64,000 nucleotides of DNA from Flavobacterium sp. NKUCC04_CG (GTDB lineage Bacteria > Bacteroidota > Bacteroidia > Flavobacteriales > Flavobacteriaceae): positions 1 to 64,000 of the forward strand of contig NZ_JAHKRA010000015.1 of NCBI RefSeq assembly GCF_019345525.1. The letters are read 5' to 3'. How positions within the stretch are numbered: the stretch's first letter is position 1; every line of letters begins with the position of its first letter. The position numbers and the translations under genes are program-made. This document shows, piece after piece, positions 8,888 to 16,652 of this stretch. The notes under the pieces are model-generated. The model was not told the DNA's origin, searched no databases, and saw only the letters and a list, made by a program, of their open reading frames with translations.

Positions 8888-11800
8888 TTAAAATGAGGCA
8901 TTTATACCCAATGATATTACCGGTTGTAAAACCCCATGCAAATCTCCTTTATCGCTTTCAATACGATAGGTATAAAGATTCTCCGCTTGTATATTACAAT
9001 TTATTGTCTTAAAATAATTGGCTAGACCGGACTGTGATTTTGGGGAAAAACCATAACTCAGTTGAAGCATATTCAGCTTGATAAAGTCTGACTTAAATGT
9101 AGTTTTCGTACTAGCGTATTGACTGAACACATAAAAACTAGAATCTATATTCGGTGCGGCATAGCGTTTATTTTCATCTCCTGGAGCAAACCACATCTCT
9201 TCCAACTGACCTTTTACAGCGTTCTTATTACTATTATCAGCATCCCTGACATACACGTTGCTATAGGAAAGTACACCCCCAAAACTGTAACTTACATCCA
9301 TGGACAAACTAAAATCTCTCCAACTAAAAACATGATTAAAAAAACCATTATATGGAGGTATCGTATAACCTAAACTTCGAATATCCGCTCTTTTAAGTTT
9401 GTCTTTATAAGTGATTTCGCGACCGTCTGCTCCTAAAAAACGAGGCATACCGTCAAGAGAATAAATCCCTAAATCATGTAAACCATATAGTACGCCCAAA
9501 GGTTGTCCAACTTCATATTCTGGCATCAAACTTTCATCAGTCAGAAAAATCTGATTGGTATTATACAATTTTAAGACTTTGTTTTTGTTGGTCGAAAAAG
9601 ATAATGCAGCATTCCACCTAAAATTTTTATACCGGATAAAATCACCTGTTAACTGAAATTCAATTCCTTTGTTTTCCAGTTCACCAATATTGGTTTTAAG
9701 CATAGAAAAACCGTTACTAGGCGCGATGGGAAGGTCTAATAGGGCTTGTTTTGTCGTATTTGTATAAAAACTCATCTGTAAACTAATGCGGTGAAATAAT
9801 CCCATTTCAAAACCCAAATTACTAGAGATCGTTTGTTGGGGTTTAAGATTTGGATTAGGTAGTTTTACTAAGTCTAACAAACGCCCATCTCCATATACGG
9901 CTTGATTATATGCAAAGGTCTGATGGATATCTGAGCTGTTGATTTCAGCCATGCTAGCTATATAACCCAATGAATACCTAATTTTTAATATGTCTATAAT
10001 AGAACTAGCATTTAAAAAGCCATATTCGCTTATGGCCCATCCTAGCCCCCCAGACCAAGCGGTATTCCATCTTTTATTCGCGGGCAATAAAGATGATGCA
10101 TCTTGTTTTACACTACTGTATATATCGTAGGTATTTTGAAAAGAATATCCCATAGCTGCACCTATTCCCATTTGAGCTTCTTTTAACGTATAACTATACG
10201 ACTTCACTTTCCGCTCGCCAGTCAATGATTGATTAATCCCTGCGGCTGTATGGACTCCTTCTGGAATCCCATATCCCTTGATACCAATGAGCTCTTTATT
10301 GTTTACATAATAATCAACATTAACCCCCAAATAGATATCATGATCATTCCATTGTTTTTGATAATTAGCCCGAATATTGGAGGTGAATTCATAATTTACG
10401 CCCTTATCTTGTTGCAATTCACCACTTTCATAACTTTTGTATTGCCTTTGAGAAAAAGCCCTTGGGGGTATACGATTTGTACGTTGATCTAAAGTATAAT
10501 CAGCACCAACGACTGCCGATAACTCAAGCTCTTTGGCTAATTGCCAGCGCAGAATTGCAGAACTACTCAGTCTCTTCGTAGTTCGCTTACTAAAGAATTG
10601 ATTGATTAGATCTTCATACGTTCGATCGGGATAAGAATATAATGTTGTCCCTTTATGATTCCCTAAAGTATTTTTTTGTTCATAAGGATTTAAATTAAAC
10701 ACCAAAGCCGTAGGATCAAATGACGGGTCATTTTGACTGTAAATAGTAGATAAACCCACCGCATTATTGAGTGATATAGTAAGTGTAGGAGATAATATAT
10801 AATCCAGATTTGCTCGAGCTGATAACCTATTAATATCATTACCCGGTACTCTCCCGCCTTGATTGGCGTAGTTCAAACCATAAAAATAGCTGCTTTTTTC
10901 ACTCCCACCCCGGATGCTTAGATTATAAGAATTAAACAAATTGGGTTGAATGATTTCCTTAAACCAATCGGTATTGATCAAACGCAACGAGTCAAGAGTA
11001 TTACGCCCTTTAAGGACCAAATCGTCCAAATTGTGAGCTTGGGGATTTTCCTTTCTTATAAATTCTTCCGAATATCGGTAACCAGGTGTGATCGGATTTT
11101 TTATACGCCGTTCCAATTCCAATTTTTCTGCACTTTGCATCAGCTGTGTACCACGCTCTCCGCGTAATGTGACACCTTGCTTTAAACTAAAATTAACGAT
11201 TGGTTTACCCTCAAAGCCCCTTTTTGAGGTTATTTCAATAACGCCATTAGCCGCCTTTATACCATAAAGAGCAGAAGCGGCAGCATCCTTTAAAACTTTT
11301 ATTTCTTTATAATCAGCGGGATTCAGTGTCAAAAAATTCTCTGATGAGATGACCATTCCATCTAAAATAAACATGGGTTCATTAGCGTCTTGCTTGTACG
11401 AAAAAGATTGGTTTCCGCGAATCCTTATTTCGGGTTTAGTCCCTAGTTCTCCACTAAAGCGAACTGTAAGCCCCGGAATCTGGCCTTGTAATAAGCGTCC
11501 CATGTCCATTTCTGTCCGCTGGCTTAAAGCTGTTAAGTCCAAAGTCGTTATAGTACCTGTCAGTTTTCTCATATCAATATCGTTGATATTGTTGTTTTTA
11601 CGAATTACAATTTCATCCATAAAATCAGTACTTGGAATCATGTACATCACCAATCCTTGCTTTTTTAATACGATTTCCATATTCTCAAACCCTTGATGAC
11701 TAAACAGTAAACGATCACCTTCACGGGCAATAAGCCTATAAAAACCAGCTTCATTGGTCAAGTATACGGCTCCGCTTTCGCCATGTGTTATTATTACATC

Positions 11801-11923
11801 TGCTAAGGGTGTTTTAGAAGCTGCATTATAAACAGTACCATGAAATTCTCGAGCTTGCTCCTGCGCATTTAAACTTGCTATACCAAGTATAAAAAAACAT
11901 AGAATCTGTATAATCGTTTTCAT
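8888..11923 (-). CDS. SusC/RagA-like TonB-dependent outer-membrane receptor
   Basis: A 1011-residue protein with a signal peptide (MKTIIQILCFFILGIASLNA). A carboxypeptidase-D-like regulatory domain occupies about 26-95 (FHGTVYNAASKTPLADVIIT). The plug domain has the SusC-type IRIRGNQSF, FILDGMVI, IKVLKDAAASALYGIKAANGVI and ITSKRG motifs. The 22-strand barrel ends in GINASF with a terminal aromatic residue. It imports a substrate through the outer membrane using TonB energy, together with the SusD-like lipoprotein. It is the first large gene of the operon that runs down to the M16 peptidase. Confidence 0.95.
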   Translation of the reverse strand: MKTIIQILCFFILGIASLNAQEQAREFHGTVYNAASKTPLADVIITHGESGAVYLTNEAGFYRLIAREGDRLLFSHQGFENMEIVLKKQGLVMYMIPSTDFMDEIVIRKNNNINDIDMRKLTGTITTLDLTALSQRTEMDMGRLLQGQIPGLTVRFSGELGTKPEIRIRGNQSFSYKQDANEPMFILDGMVISSENFLTLNPADYKEIKVLKDAAASALYGIKAANGVIEITSKRGFEGKPIVNFSLKQGVTLRGERGTQLMQSAEKLELERRIKNPITPGYRYSEEFIRKENPQAHNLDDLVLKGRNTLDSLRLINTDWFKEIIQPNLFNSYNLSIRGGSEKSSYFYGLNYANQGGRVPGNDINRLSARANLDYILSPTLTISLNNAVGLSTIYSQNDPSFDPTALVFNLNPYEQKNTLGNHKGTTLYSYPDRTYEDLINQFFSKRTTKRLSSSAILRWQLAKELELSAVVGADYTLDQRTNRIPPRAFSQRQYKSYESGELQQDKGVNYEFTSNIRANYQKQWNDHDIYLGVNVDYYVNNKELIGIKGYGIPEGVHTAAGINQSLTGERKVKSYSYTLKEAQMGIGAAMGYSFQNTYDIYSSVKQDASSLLPANKRWNTAWSGGLGWAISEYGFLNASSIIDILKIRYSLGYIASMAEINSSDIHQTFAYNQAVYGDGRLLDLVKLPNPNLKPQQTISSNLGFEMGLFHRISLQMSFYTNTTKQALLDLPIAPSNGFSMLKTNIGELENKGIEFQLTGDFIRYKNFRWNAALSFSTNKNKVLKLYNTNQIFLTDESLMPEYEVGQPLGVLYGLHDLGIYSLDGMPRFLGADGREITYKDKLKRADIRSLGYTIPPYNGFFNHVFSWRDFSLSMDVSYSFGGVLSYSNVYVRDADNSNKNAVKGQLEEMWFAPGDENKRYAAPNIDSSFYVFSQYASTKTTFKSDFIKLNMLQLSYGFSPKSQSGLANYFKTINCNIQAENLYTYRIESDKGDLHGVLQPVISLGINASF

Positions 11924-12186
11924 TTTTTAATTCTTATTTAGACTTATTATAGCTAATTATTGTCGTGTTTCACGAAATCACGCGTATTAACTATTGATGT
12001 TAACAAGTAGAAAAAGCATTAAAAACATTTTTCTAAAGTGCATCATAAACAACACAGACTGCCAAACTGCAATAGACAGCCTGCATTGTTCTGCCATTCA
12101 TTACCGACTAATACCGTTTTCAAAACGCTAGTTTAACGGATCTGAAAGGCTTGCATTACTGCATCATAACGTTATAGACAAAAAAG

Positions 12187-12252
12187 TCAAACTTCTACAG
12201 CAATACTATCTACATGCTTACCTTCTTTGGACTCTACTTTTATTTGCGCCAT
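12187..12252 (-). CDS. Possible 21-residue micro-ORF upstream of the SusC-like receptor
   Basis: An ATG at 12252 opens a 21-codon frame beginning MAQIKVESKEGKHVDSIAV and closed by TGA at 12187. It is charged and hydrophilic, lacks a signal peptide, and stands between the 70-residue small-protein ORF and the receptor gene, all on the same strand. No strong ribosome-binding site is visible, but many Bacteroidota genes lack one. It could be a leader peptide, a signal peptide precursor, or chance. The evidence is position and coding-like composition only. Confidence 0.25.
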   Translation of the reverse strand: MAQIKVESKEGKHVDSIAVEV

Positions 12253-12318
12253 TAAGATTCTGTGAAATTAAATTATGACTAACTATTTTAAAATCGCAAA
12301 TAAAACAATCACACAAAC

Positions 12319-12531
12319 TTATTCTTTCAAAAGAAAATCTTTTCGAATCCGCTTCGAGCATTTAATTTTTATATGGGCGCATTTTTCCAGAGAGGGTTCC
12401 TGCAGATATGTTTTCTTTTCCGGCTCTTTGATTATACCTCGATAGCAAAACACTACAAATACCAAAAACATAACCAACCATAAAAAAAACAAGACCAGCT
12501 GTTTTCTTTTCTTTTTTATATTAATTTTCAT
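12319..12531 (-). CDS. Small single-pass membrane protein, unknown
   Basis: A 70-residue ORF: basic N-terminus (MKINIKKKRKQ), one hydrophobic segment at about 12-30 (LVLFFLWLVMFLVFVVF), then a hydrophilic, lysine-rich tail with cysteines (EKCAHIKIKCSKRIRKDF). It could be an exported peptide precursor or a small inner-membrane protein. It lies on the same strand as, and about 400 bp upstream of, the SusC-like gene. I recognise no family, and a short AT-rich ORF of this size may also be non-coding. Confidence 0.4.
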   Translation of the reverse strand: MKINIKKKRKQLVLFFLWLVMFLVFVVFCYRGIIKEPEKKTYLQEPSLEKCAHIKIKCSKRIRKDFLLKE

Positions 12532-13048
12532 CGCTTTTCTTTCATTTATAGCAAACGCATTTGTACGCTTGGCTCCTTAGCTTCGTTTTAAAGTTTGATA
12601 AATGCTCAGCACAACAAAAGTTATGTCAGACTAATACAAGTGATTACTATTTCCTTGTACAGGAAAACGGTGAATACTAGTAAGCATCTGAACTATAAAT
12701 CAAAATGCTAGGTAAAATTGAATAAAAAAAAAACGACAAGTGCTTCATAAAATTATCTAGTCCGAATACGTATTTTTATAAGGCATGTCAAATTATTTGG
12801 AACACTTAAATAATTTAAAAGCACCTTACAAAATCCTTATAAATCAACCAATTAGACTAATTATATCTATCTTTAAATGCCTAGTATTTCTAGCACTAAA
12901 AAAAACAAATAATAATTCCTGTTGTTATAAATGAAATAGAAAAAGAAATAACACTCATAAAGACCAGAGATTGGAGATCATACAAGGACAAACAAACTGG
13001 TTAAACTGTGATTTTTGTGTAAGTGGATTCGTGTATAAGTGGTGGGGA
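12532..13048. other. 517-bp AT-rich intergenic region
   Basis: No ORF or clear hairpin. Near the right end the words GTGTAAGTGG and GTGTATAAGTGG stand close together as a short imperfect direct repeat. The region contains the upstream sequence of the small membrane-protein ORF and the downstream sequence of the second AraC gene. Confidence 0.5.
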
Positions 13049-14011
13049 TTACTTAACTGAATTTCGATATTCAGAGGGAGTCATGCCTATGAATTTTTTA
13101 AAGTTGCGATTGAAGGCCGATTTTGAATAAAATCCAGATTCCTGCATTACAAAGTCGATGGTGAATTTATCATAATTTTCATCGATAAGTCGCTTGGCAA
13201 CAGCTATGCGTTTTTCTCCGAGTATGGTGTAAAAATTTACACCCAACTTGTGGTTTAAGATTTCTGACAAATCTTTTTTGGACTGTTTTAAAGCCGTAGC
13301 AAAATCGTCAAAACTAAAGTTGGGATCTAAATATTCTTTGGACTCCGCGAAAAATGTATTAATCCGTTGAACATCGATATCCGTTTCCAAAATATTGATA
13401 TCCACAGTTTCTCTGCATAAATTTTCGGTATTCATTTCATTTAAAAGCGAGCGATGATGTAATAAAAAGCCATAAAAAAACAAGTTGAGAACGGCAGTCA
13501 TCACCAAGAAAAACGAAACGACAAATCGCGGATCGAATTCAGTAATAAAGAGATTGTATTCATTTAAGCGGAAAGATAAAATGACAACGGCAATTAGAAT
13601 CTGAAAGATAGCCCCCAAATTCAGCCAAACTCTAAAAATATAATTATCAAACCTAGATGATGCAATCAAATTCCAAACGCCATATCCAAAAATTAAACCC
13701 AAATATATATAACAAAATATCGTAGAAGGAAAATTTAATATGGCAAAAACGTATAATATAAATATTGTAAAAGGTACAAGTAAATACCAGTAATTTATAG
13801 TACTCCACTTACCTTTATCCAATAATTTTAACGAAACCAGAGCTAAGGCTCCATTTAATAACAATAGCGAAATATCGCTATATTTATAGAGAATGAAAAT
13901 TTCAAATACAATTAGAAAAGTTCCAAAAAACAAAATACCGAAGCTTCTCTTGTGGAGTTTTGAAATCGTTGAGTGGTTGAGTAAACTTGAATTAATTTTG
14001 AATAAACTCAT
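13049..14011 (-). CDS. Membrane-anchored AraC-family transcriptional regulator
   Basis: A 320-residue protein with about six hydrophobic segments in residues 25-190 and an AraC-type HTH at about 225-320 (FDDFATALKQSKKDLSEILN, then IDFVMQESGFYSKSAFNRNF and GMTPSEYRNS). It has the same architecture as the regulator at 1882-2982 but a clearly different sequence. It lies upstream of the SusC/SusD/M16 island on the same strand, so sensing a cell-envelope or imported signal for that island is plausible. The start MSLFKINSS is the only one that keeps the first membrane segments. Confidence 0.85.
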   Translation of the reverse strand: MSLFKINSSLLNHSTISKLHKRSFGILFFGTFLIVFEIFILYKYSDISLLLLNGALALVSLKLLDKGKWSTINYWYLLVPFTIFILYVFAILNFPSTIFCYIYLGLIFGYGVWNLIASSRFDNYIFRVWLNLGAIFQILIAVVILSFRLNEYNLFITEFDPRFVVSFFLVMTAVLNLFFYGFLLHHRSLLNEMNTENLCRETVDINILETDIDVQRINTFFAESKEYLDPNFSFDDFATALKQSKKDLSEILNHKLGVNFYTILGEKRIAVAKRLIDENYDKFTIDFVMQESGFYSKSAFNRNFKKFIGMTPSEYRNSVK

Positions 14012-14395
14012 TCATTATATTTTTAAAGAATCACTATAATTGCTGAAAAATCATAAAAAAACAATTATAAAATTTAGCGTCAAATAATACTTTGACAGCT
14101 AGTTTTGAGATGGTACAAATTTAAGTATTAATTTTATAAAAAATACACTAAAAACATATTTATACAAAAATACACATTTTTTTGTATATAAAATATCCAA
14201 AACAGCAGTATTAAAACCACATTAACCTTAAAATAATATAGAATAATAAAAAAACCAACACAAGAATAAAAAAGTTCCTCGAAGATGTGCGATATATCGC
14301 ATTTTGATAACAAATTGATCAGGGCTTCAAATAACAAGGGGTTAAGAAACTTGCAAATCGCCAACACCTTTATCGATTGTCGATGCTATGCTAAT
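14012..14395. other. AT-rich 384-bp stretch between the regulator and the broken phosphatase
   Basis: A 77-codon minus-strand ORF (14134-14367) is extremely AT-rich and made of hydrophobic low-complexity residues. I do not accept it as a gene. The region probably includes eroded sequence that once encoded the rest of the arsenate-reductase-like protein. Confidence 0.5.
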
Positions 14396-14648
14396 TTATT
14401 CCGTAACTCCAGAATAACAAATAACCTTGACAACCCCAAAACAATGCCAGGCTAACTGTGCCCAAATCTGCGCCAAAATACTTCGACGCGAATTGTGGGT
14501 ACAGATAAAATGCAGGTTGATACCCGCAACATCATACTGATTCAGCGCTATCGTATCAATCAAGGGTTGCAAGGTTTTCTTAGGTTGAACTGAAACAACC
14601 GAATTCGCTTGCAGTTCCCCCTATAAAATCGACTAAAGTGGGGTACAT
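14396..14648 (-). pseudogene. Truncated, frameshifted low-molecular-weight phosphatase / arsenate reductase
   Basis: An ATG at 14648, 13 bp after the DUF6428-like gene, starts MYPTLVDFIGGTASEF, then the frame shifts near 14600. The next frame continues KKTLQPLIDTIALN and INLHFICTHNSRRSILAQIW, ending CYSGVTE and a stop at 14396. FICTHNSRRS is the C-x5-R phosphate-binding signature of low-molecular-weight protein-tyrosine phosphatases, the fold used by arsenate reductases in Bacteroidota ars operons. Only about 85 residues of a usual ~200 remain and the catalytic aspartate region is missing, so the product should be inactive. Position directly after ArsR and the DUF6428-like gene supports the identification. 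Confidence 0.75.
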
Positions 14649-14661
14649 AAAAACCTATATA

Positions 14662-15138
14662 TTAACAACAGCCCGAGTTAGGATCACAAGAATTTGCTGT
14701 ACTACTCGACAAATCGGTTAATTTCATCGGTTGCTTAGCAGCGGGAATCCCACAGGCATCTGCAGCCAAACAAGCTGTAGTTTTATTTTTTAGGATAAAA
14801 TGCGTTCCATTAAACTCCAAATCATATTTTCCAATCGTCTCACTTTGGTATTCGACCTCAATCACCGCATCTTGCATACCGAGCTTTTCTTCGGATAGGC
14901 TAATAATGTGCAACAGTTTCGCCGGTTTTAAGCGGTGCTCAAAATCGTCCGCATTCCACAATTGAAAGTTAACCGTCTTTTCATGCCTAACCACACCCCC
15001 ACAATCAATAAAAGTTTTGGTGATTTGCCCCACCTCAGTGACGTGAAAGTGCTCGGGTACAAAGTTTCCATTTTCCAATTGAAATGCCACATTTTCCAAA
15101 GTAGGCAAGACCTTTTTAATTTCTGATAAATACATCAT
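14662..15138 (-). CDS. DUF6428-like protein of the ars operon
   Basis: Starting at the ATG at 15138 the product is 158 residues (MMYLSEIKKVLPTLENVAFQ). The core VPEHFHVTEVGQITKTFIDCGGVVR and LWNADDFEHRL match the small proteins that commonly follow ArsR in Bacteroidota arsenic operons. The longer frame from 15192 is rejected because that start lies inside the ArsR palindrome at 15190-15207. The C-terminus is cysteine-rich (CLAADACGIPA, and SCDPNSGCC at the end), which would suit a thiol-binding metalloid; the biochemical role is unknown. Confidence 0.8.
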   Translation of the reverse strand: MMYLSEIKKVLPTLENVAFQLENGNFVPEHFHVTEVGQITKTFIDCGGVVRHEKTVNFQLWNADDFEHRLKPAKLLHIISLSEEKLGMQDAVIEVEYQSETIGKYDLEFNGTHFILKNKTTACLAADACGIPAAKQPMKLTDLSSSTANSCDPNSGCC

Positions 15139-15189
15139 AATTTGTTTTATAGGTTTTGTTTTATAATTATTTCGCCGATTTTTATTTAA

Positions 15190-15207
15190 CATCGCAATAT
15201 TGCGATG
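15190..15207. promoter_or_regulatory. Palindromic ArsR operator, internal copy
   Basis: CATCGCAATATTGCGATG is a perfect 18-bp palindrome between arsR and the DUF6428-like gene. Its 16-bp core ATCGCAATATTGCGAT is identical to the copy upstream of arsR, so ArsR probably also represses or blocks transcription inside the operon. Confidence 0.75.
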
Positions 15208-15233
15208 TTGAAATATAAAAAAAGGCTATTATG

Positions 15234-15563
15234 CTAACAGCAGCTGTTGTCGTTGATATCCTGATTAAAAAATCGATTGAAATCCGATTGAAATTCCTTC
15301 CAAACCACTGGGGCAATACAGTAACAAATCGATTTTCCCTCAATGCTGCCTTGAATGATACCACTGCTTTTTAGTTCTTTGAGATGTTGCGAAATCGTTG
15401 CTTGCGCCAATCCCAACTCTTCGACCAAATCATTGCAAATACAAGTCTTTTGATCGATGATGTATTGCAAAATCGCAATTCGCGCCGGATGCCCCAACAC
15501 CTTAAATAGCGCTGCCAGTTGATTTTGCTCGTTTGTATACATTTCTGATTTCGTAATTCCCAT
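15234..15563 (-). CDS. arsR: ArsR/SmtB-family metalloregulator
   Basis: From the ATG at 15563 the product is 109 residues (MGITKSEMYTNEQNQLAALF). It has a winged HTH with LGHPARIAILQYI, the metalloid-binding CIC in KTCICNDLVEELGLAQ, the recognition helix ATISQHLKELK, and a beta wing. The C-terminus ends SCC, giving an extra thiol pair. ArsR proteins repress ars operons until As(III)/Sb(III) binds the cysteines. The upstream frame to 15611 is excluded because it would run through the operator at 15577-15594. It leads an operon of which only the DUF6428-like gene remains intact; no arsenite pump is present. Confidence 0.9.
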   Translation of the reverse strand: MGITKSEMYTNEQNQLAALFKVLGHPARIAILQYIIDQKTCICNDLVEELGLAQATISQHLKELKSSGIIQGSIEGKSICYCIAPVVWKEFQSDFNRFFNQDINDNSCC

Positions 15564-15576
15564 AGCCGCATTTATA

Positions 15577-15594
15577 TATCGCAATATTGCGATA
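15577..15594. promoter_or_regulatory. Palindromic ArsR operator upstream of arsR
   Basis: TATCGCAATATTGCGATA is a perfect palindrome 13 bp upstream of the chosen arsR start, with the same 16-bp core as the site at 15191-15206. Position and duplication support an autoregulatory ArsR box. Confidence 0.8.
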
Positions 15595-15689
15595 ATAAAT
15601 TTATTCCCCAAAAAAAAATTCGATTTTTTTTATCAGACTTCCCTATTTGAATAAATCCACTACACTTACTACCTATATTTTTAATACTT

Positions 15690-15705
15690 TTGATTTGCAA
15701 CTACC
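15690..15705 (+). promoter_or_regulatory. Candidate AraC operator and promoter, first copy
   Basis: TTGATTTGCAACTACC here matches 15 of 16 bases of TTGATTTGAAACTACC at 16614-16629, upstream of the efflux gene. It overlaps a TACTTTTG element (15685-15692) of the Bacteroidota -7 type. Two copies before the regulator and its neighbour suggest a shared binding site. Confidence 0.5.
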
Positions 15706-15742
15706 CCCACTTCAATCCACTCAACTTTAAACACCACTATGG

Positions 15743-16588
15743 ATGAAATCAAAAAAGCAAGTCGTTCAAGTACAGCAACTGGACAAAAATATTCCGATTG
15801 AGTTTTTTCGAATTGAGGACAATTTTGATTTGTTCGACTTTAGTCAGCATTATCAATTTGATTTTTATCAGATTTTTTGGTTTATAGAAGTTAGCGATCA
15901 ACAACAAGAAATTGACTTTATCGCCTATCCGCTCGAGGCACAACAAATATGGATTATCTATCCCGGACAAGTACATTATTTTGACCCCACTGCGGTATCG
16001 GGTTACTACCTTGCCATTGATAAAGATTATTTTCACCGCATTTTATTTCAAGAGGCCAAACAGCAAGGTTTTACTGAAAATGCTCCTTTAAAGTTTGAAG
16101 TCACCGCTAGCATGCGACCTTTATTTGAGCATTTATCGCTATTGATAGAACAGGAGTTTCACGATCAACAACGCGCTAATGTTTTGGAGAAATACTTGGA
16201 ATTATTAATCCTTCACTTACAGGATTTACCGGTATTACAACAACGACATGTGACCATAGACGCGCGTATTCACAAACTGCTTGAATTGGTTGAACTGCAT
16301 TATATCAGTGAGCGAAAAAATGAATTTTATGCCGATAAAGTGGCGTTGTCCGTCAAGCGCATGAATGAAATTTTATTGCGTTCCGTCGGCAAAAGTCTTA
16401 AACAACAGCTACAAGACCGCTTGCTGCTTGAAGCCAAACGCCTTGTGGGTTATAGTACCGATAATATCCAAGACATTTCACATATATTGGGTTTCTCAGA
16501 TGTGACGTATTTTAACCGTTTTTTTAAGAAACTGACCTTAGTAACCCCATTAGACTTTAGAGAACAGGTGAAGAAAGTGCAAGGATAG
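15743..16588 (+). CDS. AraC-family transcriptional regulator (soluble, cupin-type N-terminus)
   Basis: A 281-residue protein. Residues ~20-130 form a cupin-like sensing domain (FDLFDFSQHYQFDFYQIFW, IWIIYPGQVHYFD). Residues ~185-280 form the AraC HTH pair (EFYADKVALSVKRMNEILL, IQDISHILGFSDVTYFNRFF, TPLDFREQ). There are no membrane segments, unlike the two AraC proteins further left. It lies 64 bp before a drug-efflux gene on the same strand and probably regulates it in response to a small molecule; the effector is unknown. Confidence 0.88.
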   Translation: MKSKKQVVQVQQLDKNIPIEFFRIEDNFDLFDFSQHYQFDFYQIFWFIEVSDQQQEIDFIAYPLEAQQIWIIYPGQVHYFDPTAVSGYYLAIDKDYFHRILFQEAKQQGFTENAPLKFEVTASMRPLFEHLSLLIEQEFHDQQRANVLEKYLELLILHLQDLPVLQQRHVTIDARIHKLLELVELHYISERKNEFYADKVALSVKRMNEILLRSVGKSLKQQLQDRLLLEAKRLVGYSTDNIQDISHILGFSDVTYFNRFFKKLTLVTPLDFREQVKKVQG

Positions 16589-16613
16589 CTCCTTTTTATA
16601 TAAGTTTAAGCCG

Positions 16614-16633
16614 TTGATTTGAAACTACCTTTG
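16614..16633 (+). promoter_or_regulatory. Candidate AraC operator and -7 element of the efflux gene
   Basis: TTGATTTGAAACTACC (16614-16629) overlaps TACCTTTG (16626-16633), which fits the Bacteroidota -7 consensus TAnnTTTG. The ATG of the efflux gene is 19 bp further down. The repeat shared with 15690-15705 suggests control by the upstream AraC protein. Confidence 0.55.
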
Positions 16634-16652
16634 TATCCTCAAAAAAAAGAAT

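Noticed and set aside
12070..12130. 22-codon minus-strand ORF starting MNGRTMQAVYCSLAV
   Set aside because: Very short, with no conserved features, and it covers a stretch that looks like non-coding leader sequence.
14134..14367. 77-codon minus-strand ORF
   Set aside because: Composition is extreme AT-rich low complexity, there is no recognisable domain, and it lies in sequence next to an eroded gene.
15138..15192. Longer N-terminus of the DUF6428-like protein
   Set aside because: Its ATG lies inside the ArsR palindrome, and the added residues are basic, AT-driven and unlike the rest of the protein.
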